Assembly: GCA_030043575.1 (NCBI GenBank)
Contig: JASHXK010000315.1
Location: 1-16,528 of the forward strand
Length of the DNA: 16,528 nucleotides
Direction of reading: 5' to 3'
DNA from: Terriglobales bacterium
GTDB taxonomy: Bacteria; Acidobacteriota; Terriglobia; Terriglobales; Acidobacteriaceae
Shown here: piece after piece, positions 1 through 7,391 of the stretch
How the letters are laid out: every line of letters starts with the position of its first letter
Numbering within the stretch: position 1 is the first letter of the stretch
Made by a program: the position numbers and the translations under genes
Notes under the pieces: model-generated
Seen by the model: only the letters and a program-made list of their open reading frames with translations
Told to the model about the DNA's origin: nothing
Databases searched by the model: none

Positions 1-259
1 GATCGCCGATGAGCAGCGTGTTCTCCATCGAGCTGGAGGGAATGGTGAAGGCCTGCAGAGTAAAAGTAATGATGAACAGGCCGGTGACCAAAACGACGGC
101 GATCGAAGCGATGAATTCAGCGGTAGTTTCCTTGCGCTTCTCGGGCGTTTCAGATTGTTCCGTCTTGGGCGGTTTGGCGTCGGGTGCCTTGTCCGGAGCG
201 GCCTTCACGGGTTTCTTAGTCGTAGGCAAAATTGAGGTTCCTTGCGAGTTTGTAACCAT
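1..259 (-). CDS. lepB: Signal peptidase I paralogue, 5' part only (runs off the left edge)
   Basis: The first 86 residues of a second type I signal peptidase are visible, read from the ATG at 259. An approximate Shine-Dalgarno (AGGGA) lies about 9 nt upstream. The N-terminus has about 45 residues rich in Lys, Pro, Ala and Glu, presumably cytoplasmic. One hydrophobic segment follows (about residues 48-72), then the catalytic serine box IPSSSMENTLLIGD, where Ser77 just before the Met is the expected nucleophile. The complete lepB at 437-1234 has IPSESMESTLLIGD in the same place, so the two are adjacent paralogues on the same strand. The enzyme would cleave signal peptides at the outer face of the inner membrane. 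The Lys general base and the rest of the protein lie outside the window, so activity cannot be judged. Confidence in the family is high because membrane segment and serine box both match. Confidence 0.88.
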   Translation of the reverse strand, partial: MVTNSQGTSILPTTKKPVKAAPDKAPDAKPPKTEQSETPEKRKETTAEFIASIAVVLVTGLFIITFTLQAFTIPSSSMENTLLIGD

Positions 260-298
260 GCCGTCCCTGCCGGGACCCGAATTTCATTTGGCGTTCTG

Positions 299-322
299 AG
301 CCCAGCGCTTACGCGCTGAGCT
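299..322. repeat. Imperfect inverted repeat upstream of the partial lepB
   Basis: Two 10-nt arms (299-308 and 313-322) pair around a TTAC loop with a single mismatch (C302 against A319). The repeat sits in the 177-bp gap between the two lepB genes, about 40 bp upstream of the start of the partial one. In either direction no T-run follows, so it is a poor intrinsic terminator. It may be a REP-like element, an RNA-processing hairpin or a protein site. Confidence 0.5.
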
Positions 323-401
323 AATCACTCTCGGGCGGACTACCGATCCAACGTCGGGCTCAAGCCCTCCTGGGGATGACAAATAGAATGACACCCGCGA
401 C

Positions 402-421
402 GGCGCAGCTTAAGCTGCGCC
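402..421. repeat. Perfect 20-bp palindrome after lepB
   Basis: The bases ggcgcagcttaagctgcgcc form a perfect inverted repeat with no loop, 15 bp beyond the lepB stop codon. No T-tract follows on the minus strand, so a classic intrinsic terminator is unlikely. With the hairpin at 299-322 it makes a double-palindrome spacer between the two lepB copies, as expected for a dispersed intergenic repeat or an mRNA 3'-end stabilising structure. Confidence 0.6.
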
Positions 422-436
422 CCTTCCAAGCGCCGA

Positions 437-1234
437 TCATTGCGGGATGTGCAACATGCGATGCCAACGCAAGCTGTTGAACATCTCGGTCACATTCAGC
501 GTCAGATTGGAAAGTTTATCAGACGGGAGACCGTGCGCTACGGCGGCGTTGGCCCGGTCCATCGACCAGTAGATCACCAGGGGTCGCCCGACGACGTTCT
601 CCGCGGGGACGAAGCCCCAATAGCGCGAGTCATAACTATCGTCGCGATTGTCGCCGAGGGCGAAATAACAGCCTTCGGGCACGATCAACTCGCCATCTTC
701 CATCAGCTTCTGCATTTGCGAATACCACTTCGCCGAAATCCTTTCGCCGTAAACGCCGCCATCGGGAAAGTTGTCGCGGAAGCGATCACGCCAAGACCAA
801 TTGAAGGTCGCATAGGCATCGTCCTGGCGAACTCCATTGACATAGACGTGCTTGTTGATGAGACGTATGTGGTCGCCGGGTATTGCGACTACACGCTTTA
901 CGAAGTGCTGTTTGGGATTGACAGGATAGCGAAAGACGATGATGTCCTGCCGCTGGATCGGGCGATAGGGCATAAGCCGGTTCCAGATACCCGAGTGGCC
1001 GTAATGCGCTTTGTCCACCAGCAGGTAGTCACCGATGAGGAGGGTGCTCTCCATCGATTCCGATGGAATCTGGAACGCCTGCACGGCGAAGGTGATGACG
1101 AAGATTGCGATAACGATGGTCCCGACCAGCGATTGCAGGGAGAGCAGCATGCTGCGATCGCGGTGCGGAGGCGTAGCTAACACTGGCTGCTGCTCGACTG
1201 GGGTTGCATGGACCTGGGTACCCACTTCACTCAT
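437..1234 (-). CDS. lepB: Signal peptidase I (complete)
   Basis: A 265-residue type I signal peptidase, which removes signal peptides from secreted proteins with a Ser/Lys dyad on the outer side of the inner membrane. A short cytoplasmic N-terminus precedes one membrane segment (about 31-55). The serine box IPSESMESTLLIGD follows (Ser60), then the lysine box FVKRVVAIPGD (Lys113) and the conserved GDNRDDSYDSRYWGFVP (194-210). All expected boxes are present and the length is normal. Its ATG overlaps the stop of rnc in an ATGA junction (1231-1234), so it is co-transcribed and probably translationally coupled to rnc. That is the same gene partnership as in E. coli, in reversed order. A paralogue follows downstream. 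Several genes in the window encode proteins with signal peptides, its likely kind of substrate. Confidence 0.96.
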   Translation of the reverse strand: MSEVGTQVHATPVEQQPVLATPPHRDRSMLLSLQSLVGTIVIAIFVITFAVQAFQIPSESMESTLLIGDYLLVDKAHYGHSGIWNRLMPYRPIQRQDIIVFRYPVNPKQHFVKRVVAIPGDHIRLINKHVYVNGVRQDDAYATFNWSWRDRFRDNFPDGGVYGERISAKWYSQMQKLMEDGELIVPEGCYFALGDNRDDSYDSRYWGFVPAENVVGRPLVIYWSMDRANAAVAHGLPSDKLSNLTLNVTEMFNSLRWHRMLHIPQ

Positions 1235-2049
1235 GACGGCTCAATATGCTCGGCGTCCGCAGCAGGGCGTTTCGCTGCGGAACTTCTTTCTAACGATTGT
1301 AGACGTTCCCAAGCCAGGCGCGCGGCGGCTTGTTCGGCGGCTTTCTTGGTACTGCCTTCACTGCGGCAGACGAAAGCGTCGTCCCCGGCGGGAGTTGCGG
1401 GGATGTGAGCTTCCATGGTGAACGTCTTGCGGTGATCCGGGCCTTCTTCCTTGACCATGACATAGCGAGCAGGAGCCCGTCCGCTGGCGTGAATGGCCTC
1501 CTGCAAAGCCGATTTGTAGTCCATGACGGGAAGCTTCTCACCGCCCTGTTTTTGGACCTCGGCGAGCTCGGGCTCAAGAATGTTCCGCAGGATGAACCGA
1601 TGGGCGACCTCAAGTCCGGCATCGAGAAAAAGCGCGGCGATGATGGCTTCGAGAGCATTGACCAGCAACGCGCTCTTGTTGCGCCCGCCGCTGCGCTCCT
1701 CACCGCGACCGAGGCGAAGATAATGGCCGATCTTTAGTTCATGTGCCGGCTGCAGCAGCCGACGCGCGCTGACGATATGGGCGCGAAGCTTCGAAAGCTC
1801 ACCCTCCTGGTATTCGGGAAAACGGCGAAAGAGTTCCTGGCTGACCACAAAGGAGAGCACGGCGTCTCCCAGGAACTCCATCTGCTCGTTATCGAATTCG
1901 ACCGCGGACAAGCCGCCGGAGGCGTTTTGCGCCTCCAATTCGCGAGCGTACGAGGCATGGGTGAGGGCCTGACAAAGAAAGTTGCGATCGCGAAAAACGT
2001 GTCCGAGCACTTCCTCCAACGCAGCGATGTCATGGCCAGGGGATTTCAT
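1231..2049 (-). CDS. rnc: Ribonuclease III
   Basis: A 272-residue double-stranded-RNA endonuclease, expected to process rRNA precursors and some mRNAs in the cytoplasm. The RNase III domain occupies about residues 8-160 and holds the signature NEQMEFLGDAVL, with Glu55, Glu58 and Asp62 at the expected catalytic-domain positions. A dsRNA-binding domain follows at about 176-254, ending in the typical GSTKKAAEQAAARLA helix. A polar tail of about 20 residues is longer than in E. coli. In the second metal-binding motif (VNALEAIIAALFLD, 130-142), Glu134 is present but the residue aligned with E. coli Asp114 is Asn131. The gene starts 30 nt after the preceding TPR gene, with only a weak Shine-Dalgarno (CGAAG), and overlaps lepB by ATGA. 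The family call is secure. Confidence 0.96.
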   Translation of the reverse strand: MKSPGHDIAALEEVLGHVFRDRNFLCQALTHASYARELEAQNASGGLSAVEFDNEQMEFLGDAVLSFVVSQELFRRFPEYQEGELSKLRAHIVSARRLLQPAHELKIGHYLRLGRGEERSGGRNKSALLVNALEAIIAALFLDAGLEVAHRFILRNILEPELAEVQKQGGEKLPVMDYKSALQEAIHASGRAPARYVMVKEEGPDHRKTFTMEAHIPATPAGDDAFVCRSEGSTKKAAEQAAARLAWERLQSLERSSAAKRPAADAEHIEPS

Positions 2050-2079
2050 CTTCGTTTAGCGCATCGCGACGAGTCTGTC

Positions 2080-3063
2080 TCAATGCGGGTTACTCGGTGA
2101 TGTCGCAGCCGGTGACGAATTGGGTTGCGCTCCCGGCGCCGGGTTCGGCTGTGCCCCTGACGCAGGAGCAGGCGAAGGTGCGGCGCTGCCGGCAGGCGAT
2201 TGGGCGCTCATCAGCTTTTGCAGACGCGCCTGCTGCATCTTCGCCAAATTCTGTACCTGACCGTCCTTGGAATATTGCACTGCTTTGTTCGCGGAGTCCA
2301 GTGCTTGCGGATATTGCTTCAGGTTGTCCTGGGCAACGGAAAGCCGCAGATACAGCACCGCCTCGGGATTGCCCGAACTCTCGGAGATGGCTTTCTGCAG
2401 GCTGGTAATAGCGGACGCGTAATCCTTCTTGCTGAGGTCGACCATGCCAAGCGTGTCGTACGCCATGGTAAGGATGCTTTTCTTGGCAGCATCAACTCGC
2501 GCCGGATCGGCATTGGCGGGAAGCACCAGGCCGGTATCGATGTTGTCGATGGCCGCCTGCGCGTCCTTGGCCGCTTCCGCCAGGCGCTGCTCGCGATCGA
2601 GGTCGGTCTCGCGAGTGGATTCGGCTAGCGCGGAGGCCACCTGTACAAGAGGAATCGGATTGGTGGGATCGGCGGCAATGGCCTGACGCCCGCAGTCGAT
2701 GACCTTGTCGCTGTTATTGGACTGCGCGTATAAGTTCATCGCGCGAATGTAAAGCGAGGCGCGCAACTGGCTGTTCGGATATTTTGTGGAAAAGTCGTTA
2801 GCTGCCGCCAACAACTTGTCCGGATCGGTCAGGGCAAAAGCGTCCTGATAGGCCTTCAACTCCTCCTGCGACCCTGCTTGCAGGACCTTGTGTCCGGGCT
2901 GCGGCGCCGGGGTCTGCGCGGCGCCGGCACCCTGGTTGGCTGCGCCGCTTGGCGACTGCGCCGTGGCGCCCTGAGACGGCGTCTGGGTCTGAGGCGTCGC
3001 GGTTTGCGCATAGGACGCGACCGCGGTGAACAGCACAGTTGCAATGATTGCGGTTAATCTCAT
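2080..3063 (-). CDS. Secreted TPR-repeat protein with Ala/Pro-rich ends
   Basis: A 327-residue exported protein. I chose the ATG at 3063 because AAAGGAA lies just upstream and because it begins a clear signal peptide (residues 1-19, probable cleavage after SYA before Gln20). The same frame stays open up to 3435, but that part lies inside the upstream gene and looks like chance. After a low-complexity linker rich in Gln, Ala and Pro (20-58), residues about 65-275 are helical with TPR-like spacing, for example AYDTLGMVDLSKKDYASAI and its successors. The last 45 residues are an Ala/Pro/Ser/Asn-rich tail. It follows another secreted TPR gene by 52 nt and precedes rnc by 30 nt, so it probably belongs to the same transcript. 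The likely role is a periplasmic protein-interaction scaffold. No enzymatic motif is visible and the specific function is unknown. Confidence 0.85.
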   Translation of the reverse strand: MRLTAIIATVLFTAVASYAQTATPQTQTPSQGATAQSPSGAANQGAGAAQTPAPQPGHKVLQAGSQEELKAYQDAFALTDPDKLLAAANDFSTKYPNSQLRASLYIRAMNLYAQSNNSDKVIDCGRQAIAADPTNPIPLVQVASALAESTRETDLDREQRLAEAAKDAQAAIDNIDTGLVLPANADPARVDAAKKSILTMAYDTLGMVDLSKKDYASAITSLQKAISESSGNPEAVLYLRLSVAQDNLKQYPQALDSANKAVQYSKDGQVQNLAKMQQARLQKLMSAQSPAGSAAPSPAPASGAQPNPAPGAQPNSSPAATSPSNPH

Positions 3064-3115
3064 GATTCCGTTCCTTTCTCTATAACCAGCCAGCCAGGTA
3101 CTAGGCGATGCGATG

Positions 3116-4666
3116 CTATTGGTCCTGATCCTGATGCTTGGCTGTCGGCGGTTCATACGGTTGCTGCAGGCCATGTTCGGCAGCAGTTTTGGCATCAGGC
3201 GGCACCTCAGAGATGGCGAGCGCCGCTTTGTATTGCGCGACGGCGTCGTCACGCTCTCCCTGCAAATCCAGAATACGTCCGAGATAGATGTGAGACCAGG
3301 CTGCCACGTGAGGATCCTTTGCCGGATCTTTCTGCGCGTCAATTGCCTTCTGGAAATCGGTCTGCGCACTCTGCATGTCGCCGCCAAAGCTGGCGACCTT
3401 GGCCAGCACGAAGTAAGCGCGTGCCGGGTCTTCATTGGCCTGCAAGCTTTGTTGCGCCAGCTTGCCGGCTTCGGTCGGATTGCCGCTGGCTAAGGCCTGT
3501 TCCGCCAAATCGATTTTCTTCAGCGGCGCACGACGCGCGGCCTGCATCACTTCGGGTTCGGCTTGGCTGGCAAAAGCGATTTCGCCGGCACGCTTCTTCT
3601 CGTGCGGCACATCCACTTCGTGCAACCAGTTAGGGAAGGCGTCCTGCAGCCCGATATTCGCTTTCTCGAAGTCGCGCAGCTCATTGTAAAAGTAGCCGGT
3701 CAGTACGAAACCTTCTGCCTCGTCGCGCTGCACCAGCGCAAAGCGATCTTTGTCCGAGAGTTTGGGATCGGCCGGGGTGCGGGCTTCGATGGCGCGAATC
3801 AGGCACTCGATGACAAGCAGACCAACGTCCGTCTTGTACTCCTCCGCCATGGGCGCGGTTTGCACGGATTTCAGGATTGGCTGCAGGCGCTCAAGTGAGG
3901 TAGCGCGCCTGGCGATGAGCGGGTCCAACGCGAAATGCAGATAGGTGTGGCGCAGGGCATCCATGTGGATGTTGTCGCCTGCGGGAGAAACCACCAGGTA
4001 GTAATAGTCTTGAAGATAATTGCGGGAGTTGACCTGGCCGGGCGCGCTCATCGGTTCAAGATAAACGGTGAAGCTGCGGCCGGCGTAGCCCGACATCGGC
4101 ATGCGCAGATAGTTATCGGTAGTTGTGATCATCTGCGCCACCGGTGCGTGATATTGGTCGATCAGCGCCAGGTATTCGGGCTGATGCTTCAGCCATATGG
4201 CGTGCAGATTGGCCGCCTTGTAGTAGATCTGCAGCAGGGGAGTGAATCCGAGAATATACGTGGCGTCCGGCGGCAGATCGGCTTCTTTCATCTTAGGAGC
4301 GAAGTCGGGAGGCGGACCAAGATTGAGTGCCAGCGAGACGTACTCGGCGAGATCATGCGCCGCGCCGCCCATGCGATGGTCGTTGTAGAAGCGGCACATC
4401 TGCGCGGCTGCGCCGGCGACCGCGGGAGACTTGCTGGCCTCAACGAGGTCGGCTCGAACTTCGGCGCGGACCGGCGACGATTGTTCCAGCTCCTGGTCGT
4501 AGCCGCAAACGTTCATTGCCGCAACTACGCTAAACAGGGTTTCGTTGTCGTCGAGTGTGGCCTTGGACTGAGCGGCGGCGGCGAGGCTCAGCGAGGCGAG
4601 CACGGCGGTCCAGACAAGTATGCGGACGAGAGGCAGAGAAGGCTCCACGGAGTCAGCAATCAGCAC
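3116..4666 (-). CDS. Secreted TPR protein with a degenerate HxxxH segment
   Basis: A 516-residue predicted exported protein of unknown function. The frame opens with GTG at 4666, directly after an in-frame TAA, so it cannot extend further. A second GTG at 4648 gives a more typical signal peptide. No convincing Shine-Dalgarno supports either. The hydrophobic segment (about residues 13-32) ends in AAAAQ, a plausible cleavage site. Residues 40-300 form a mostly helical region without recognised repeats, including ALRHTYLHFALDPLIAR (238-254), where His240 and His244 are spaced like a zincin HExxH but the Glu is replaced by Thr. The C-terminal third (about 385-500) carries TPR-like helical pairs (AYFVLAKVASFGGDMQSAQTDFQKAI, then SHIYLGRILDLQGERDDAVAQYKAAL). 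The tail is rich in Gln and Asp. It lies 52 nt upstream of another secreted TPR gene, suggesting a joint envelope role. Confidence 0.82.
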   Translation of the reverse strand: MLIADSVEPSLPLVRILVWTAVLASLSLAAAAQSKATLDDNETLFSVVAAMNVCGYDQELEQSSPVRAEVRADLVEASKSPAVAGAAAQMCRFYNDHRMGGAAHDLAEYVSLALNLGPPPDFAPKMKEADLPPDATYILGFTPLLQIYYKAANLHAIWLKHQPEYLALIDQYHAPVAQMITTTDNYLRMPMSGYAGRSFTVYLEPMSAPGQVNSRNYLQDYYYLVVSPAGDNIHMDALRHTYLHFALDPLIARRATSLERLQPILKSVQTAPMAEEYKTDVGLLVIECLIRAIEARTPADPKLSDKDRFALVQRDEAEGFVLTGYFYNELRDFEKANIGLQDAFPNWLHEVDVPHEKKRAGEIAFASQAEPEVMQAARRAPLKKIDLAEQALASGNPTEAGKLAQQSLQANEDPARAYFVLAKVASFGGDMQSAQTDFQKAIDAQKDPAKDPHVAAWSHIYLGRILDLQGERDDAVAQYKAALAISEVPPDAKTAAEHGLQQPYEPPTAKHQDQDQ

Positions 4667-4783
4667 TTAGCAATCGGTGCGGACGAGTGCACGAGGCTAA
4701 GGTAAAGCGATGACTCCAGTTTACGAGGTCGGAATGGGGCGCGCAAACGTCAGCCGAAACGCCAAATGGCAGCTCTATTCCAG

Positions 4784-5449
4784 CTAGCCCTTCACCTGCA
4801 CCTTGGAGAAGGTGAGGATGACGTGGCTGGAGGTTGGCTGGCCAAAGGCGGTGGCCGGATTGAACGTGGTGAAGATCAGCATGTTCTTCAGCTGCGGCAA
4901 AATAGCCTGCGCATCTTCCGGGGCAGAGAGGATGCGGTAATCCAGCACGCGGCCGTCCGCTCCCACATAGGCTTCCACCACCAGCGAATCTGCGTTGGCG
5001 ATGCCCATGGACAGCTCGAACGGAGTGGACTTCAGCTCAGCCGGGGTGTACAGCATGGTAGGCACGTCGTTCGAGGCGCGCACCTGAGCCGGCCAGAGAA
5101 CACTCATCAGAACGCCAAAGACCAGCAGGGTGGTAAGCGTGCCGGCAGTGGCCGGAACCATAACCGCGTTGAAGGCGTTCTCCCAGCGCACCAGCAGCCG
5201 CTCCCAGCGCGAGCGGCGCGAGTTGGCAAGCTCCTGCGAGAGCGCCACGCGCAGCTGCAGGGCGAGATCGGGAGGAGCGGTCTTGCGTCCCAGCGAGCTG
5301 ACCAGCAACTGAGTTCGCTGCACCGCCGCAAAGCGAACGGCACATTCGACGCAGGCGCGCAGGTGTTCGTCCATCTGGGCCATCTGGCTGCGGGTGACCG
5401 CACCATCCAGGTAAGACGACATGAGCCCCTTCGCAACTGAGCACGTCAT
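4784..5449 (-). CDS. Anti-sigma factor: zinc-finger, membrane segment, TonB-C-like domain
   Basis: A 221-residue membrane-anchored anti-sigma factor, expected to hold the ECF sigma factor encoded just upstream. The N-terminal zf-HC2-type zinc-binding domain has Cys3, His29, Cys33 and Cys36 (DEHLRACVEC). A basic linker is followed by one transmembrane segment (about 94-119). The periplasmic part (about 150-218) resembles the TonB C-terminal fold: VVEAYVGADGRVLDYRIL, then a helix, then FTTFNPATAFGQP and a final strand. That is an unusual sensor half for an anti-sigma factor. The ATG overlaps the sigma stop as ATGA, with GAGG about 8 nt upstream inside the sigma gene, so the two are probably translationally coupled. 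Zinc-finger and membrane features are seen directly; the TonB-C assignment is by pattern and less certain. Confidence 0.88.
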   Translation of the reverse strand: MTCSVAKGLMSSYLDGAVTRSQMAQMDEHLRACVECAVRFAAVQRTQLLVSSLGRKTAPPDLALQLRVALSQELANSRRSRWERLLVRWENAFNAVMVPATAGTLTTLLVFGVLMSVLWPAQVRASNDVPTMLYTPAELKSTPFELSMGIANADSLVVEAYVGADGRVLDYRILSAPEDAQAILPQLKNMLIFTTFNPATAFGQPTSSHVILTFSKVQVKG

Positions 5450-6144
5450 GGAGTGACCTCAACTTTATGACTGCCGATCAAACCGCCGCGCCGATTCTTG
5501 TCTCCTTCGCCCGTTTCCATTCCAAATGCGGCAAGATGCCGCTGCAGACGCTTGCGCAGCGCCTCTCGCCCGCGCACCAGCCGCGACTTCACCGTTCCCA
5601 GCGAAGTTTGCATGACCTCGGCGATCTGTTCGTACGATAACTCTTCAATGTCGCGCAAGATCACAGTAGTGCGATAGGGTTCGGCTAACGCTTTCAGCTC
5701 GGTCTCGACCCGCACGCGGAGTTCGTCGTCGTAGACGTTCTCCAGAGGAGACTTGCCTTCGTCCACCAGCCTGTCCCCCGTGCAGGAAAAATGGCCGCTG
5801 TCGTCACGCAGGAAACTGGGCTCGATGGGGGTCTCGCGGAACTTATGGCGAAACCACCAGCGCCGGCGATTCGAAGCTTCATGCAGCGCGATCCGGTAGA
5901 TCCAGGTCTTCAGGCTGGAATCGGCGTTGAAGCTCTTGATCCCGCGGAACACCTTGATAAAGACTTCCTGCGTCGTATCGGCAGCGTCGGACGGATCGTC
6001 CAGAGTGCGGTAGACGAGGTTATAAACGGGCTGGTTGTAGTGCGCGATGAGCCACGAGAAAGCGGCCTCCGATCCGGCCTTCAATTCGGCCACAATCGAC
6101 GCTTCCTCCGTGCGAACGCTCAGCGCACTTGCGAGGTCACTCAA
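5446..6144 (-). CDS. ECF-type RNA polymerase sigma factor (RpoE-like)
   Basis: A 232-residue sigma-70 factor of the extracytoplasmic-function group, which redirects RNA polymerase to a stress or envelope regulon. Region 2 lies at about 24-98, with DAADTTQEVFIKVFRGI (core binding and -10 recognition) and LKTWIYRIALHEASNRRR. Region 4 lies at about 145-200, with ELSYEQIAEVMQTSLGTVKSRLVRGREALR, the helix-turn-helix that reads the -35 element. Regions 1.2 and 3 are absent, as expected. The linker between regions 2 and 4 (99-144) is long for an ECF factor, and a charged tail of about 30 residues follows region 4. I chose the TTG at 6144 because GGGAG sits 8 nt upstream; an in-frame TTG at 6177 has no such site. 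It overlaps the anti-sigma gene by 4 nt. Confidence 0.93.
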   Translation of the reverse strand: MSDLASALSVRTEEASIVAELKAGSEAAFSWLIAHYNQPVYNLVYRTLDDPSDAADTTQEVFIKVFRGIKSFNADSSLKTWIYRIALHEASNRRRWWFRHKFRETPIEPSFLRDDSGHFSCTGDRLVDEGKSPLENVYDDELRVRVETELKALAEPYRTTVILRDIEELSYEQIAEVMQTSLGTVKSRLVRGREALRKRLQRHLAAFGMETGEGDKNRRGGLIGSHKVEVTP

Positions 6145-6152
6145 TGTTGTTA

Positions 6153-6157
6153 CTCCC
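6153..6157 (-). promoter_or_regulatory. Ribosome-binding site that sets the TTG start of the ECF sigma gene
   Basis: GGGAG on the minus strand, 8 nt before the TTG at 6144. The alternative TTG at 6177 has only AT-rich sequence before it. The site therefore favours the 232-residue form. Confidence 0.6.
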
Positions 6158-6177
6158 GCCACTGGCAGGCACCTCAA

Positions 6178-6524
6178 TAATAATTTCTTTCGCGACCCGC
6201 AACAACCATGGAAACGGCGCTCGACGCAATGTCAGCGCTATTAGTCCCACTTCGGCGGGGCATAGACGGATGCCTCGACCCAAGGCAGGACTAGTGAGTT
6301 AGACCCCAGGCGGGCCGGAAATGTTCCAGGAATTGCGGGATAGATGGCAGCGAAGGGAAGGTCAAGTTGTAGCTACCAGGGATGAAAAGCAAGTCCCTCG
6401 GGCATGGCAATGGAGGTTTTCGGAGGCTATAGGGCTCCGTCGGCTCCGTTCGCCGGTTGGCTCGCTGCGTTCAGGATGACACTGTCAAACGGGTTTCCTG
6501 TACCCAAAGTCGCGATGGTTTCGA
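6178..6524. other. Intergenic stretch, no gene recognised
   Basis: About 350 bp between the end of the secreted coiled-coil gene and the ECF sigma gene. I see no credible coding frame, RNA gene or strong hairpin with a T-run. Bases around 6436-6480 consist of short GC-rich repeats of cggct/ggctcg type ending in ttcaggatgac, the look of dispersed intergenic filler. The promoter of the sigma operon should lie here, but I could not identify a convincing one. Confidence 0.5.
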
Positions 6525-7259
6525 TCATTGCTGCTTAGCAGGAGCCGTCGCGGAATTACCGGAGCTCGTGCTCGACGAGGAGCTGGAGCCGCTGGAATCC
6601 TGGGTGGCCGACGGTGGGGGCTTTTTCTTGTGCGTGGTTGTCTTCTTTGCCGGCTCGGTGTCGTCGACGATCACTTTCTTGGGAGGCGGTGGCGGGGTTG
6701 CAGCGGCTTTCTGCTGCAGGGTTTGCACCTGCGTGCGGAGCTGGTTGATCTCCGACTGAGTCGCAGCGGTGAGGTTCTCCAGGCTATCGGCAAGATTGCG
6801 CCGGACGGAATCGATTACGGCCAGTTGCCGGGCGAGGGTGTCGTAATCGCTGCGCGGGCCGAAGGCGCCGGCCGATTCGGTCAGCGAGGCGAAGACGTCA
6901 TACAGCACGTTGAGATTGCGATAGAGCTTGAACTCGGCGTTGACGTCCTGGGGCGCGCTGCGGACCGCGCCGATCAGGGCGGGCAAGGCTTGGGCCAGGT
7001 TGCGCTGAATGGCGTCGGCGTTGGCTTGCGCCTGTTGCCTGGAGTTGGCGTCAGCCTTCCATTTCTCGATGCGCATGTAAGCGAGATCGGAGTTGGCTTG
7101 CGAGGCGGCGGATTGCAGGCGATCCAGCTGCGGCAGGATCGCAGTCATCGAGACGCTGCCAGCGGGAGGTCCAGGTGGCGCTGGGGCCGGTGCTGGCGAT
7201 TGCGCCAGGATCGGGGCGCTAAGCGAGAAAACAAGCAGTGCGACTTGAGCGGTTTTCAT
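6525..7259 (-). CDS. Secreted coiled-coil protein with Pro/Lys/Ser-rich tail
   Basis: A 244-residue predicted exported protein that I cannot assign to a named family. A signal peptide occupies residues 1-19 (before Gln20), followed by a Pro/Ala linker (21-34). The body (about 36-190) is helical and rich in Gln, Asn, Leu and Ala, with a probable coiled coil near LTAATQSEINQLRTQVQTLQ. The rest is low complexity: a five-proline run with basic residues, a Thr/Lys-rich stretch, then a serine-rich end. Such a tail could contact peptidoglycan or other envelope polymers, but this is inference. The ATG at 7259 has only a weak ribosome site (GGTAG). It starts 132 nt after the receptor kinase gene on the same strand, so it may be co-expressed with it. 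Confidence 0.78.
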   Translation of the reverse strand: MKTAQVALLVFSLSAPILAQSPAPAPAPPGPPAGSVSMTAILPQLDRLQSAASQANSDLAYMRIEKWKADANSRQQAQANADAIQRNLAQALPALIGAVRSAPQDVNAEFKLYRNLNVLYDVFASLTESAGAFGPRSDYDTLARQLAVIDSVRRNLADSLENLTAATQSEINQLRTQVQTLQQKAAATPPPPPKKVIVDDTEPAKKTTTHKKKPPPSATQDSSGSSSSSSTSSGNSATAPAKQQ

Positions 7260-7391
7260 CCAGTGTCTACCGAAGATTTTTCGACGCGGGTGCGAAGGAC
7301 GAGGTGGAACTCCAGTTTATCAACAAAGATTGGATGCAAGACCGGCGACAGGATTTGCAGCCCAGGTTAGCGTCCCAAAGCGCCGCACTAT

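Noticed and set aside
3064..3435. In-frame upstream extension of the secreted TPR gene (would start at 3435)
   Set aside because: It lies inside the upstream TPR gene in another frame, has Arg/Ser-rich shadow composition, and would bury the clear signal peptide and ribosome site at 3063.
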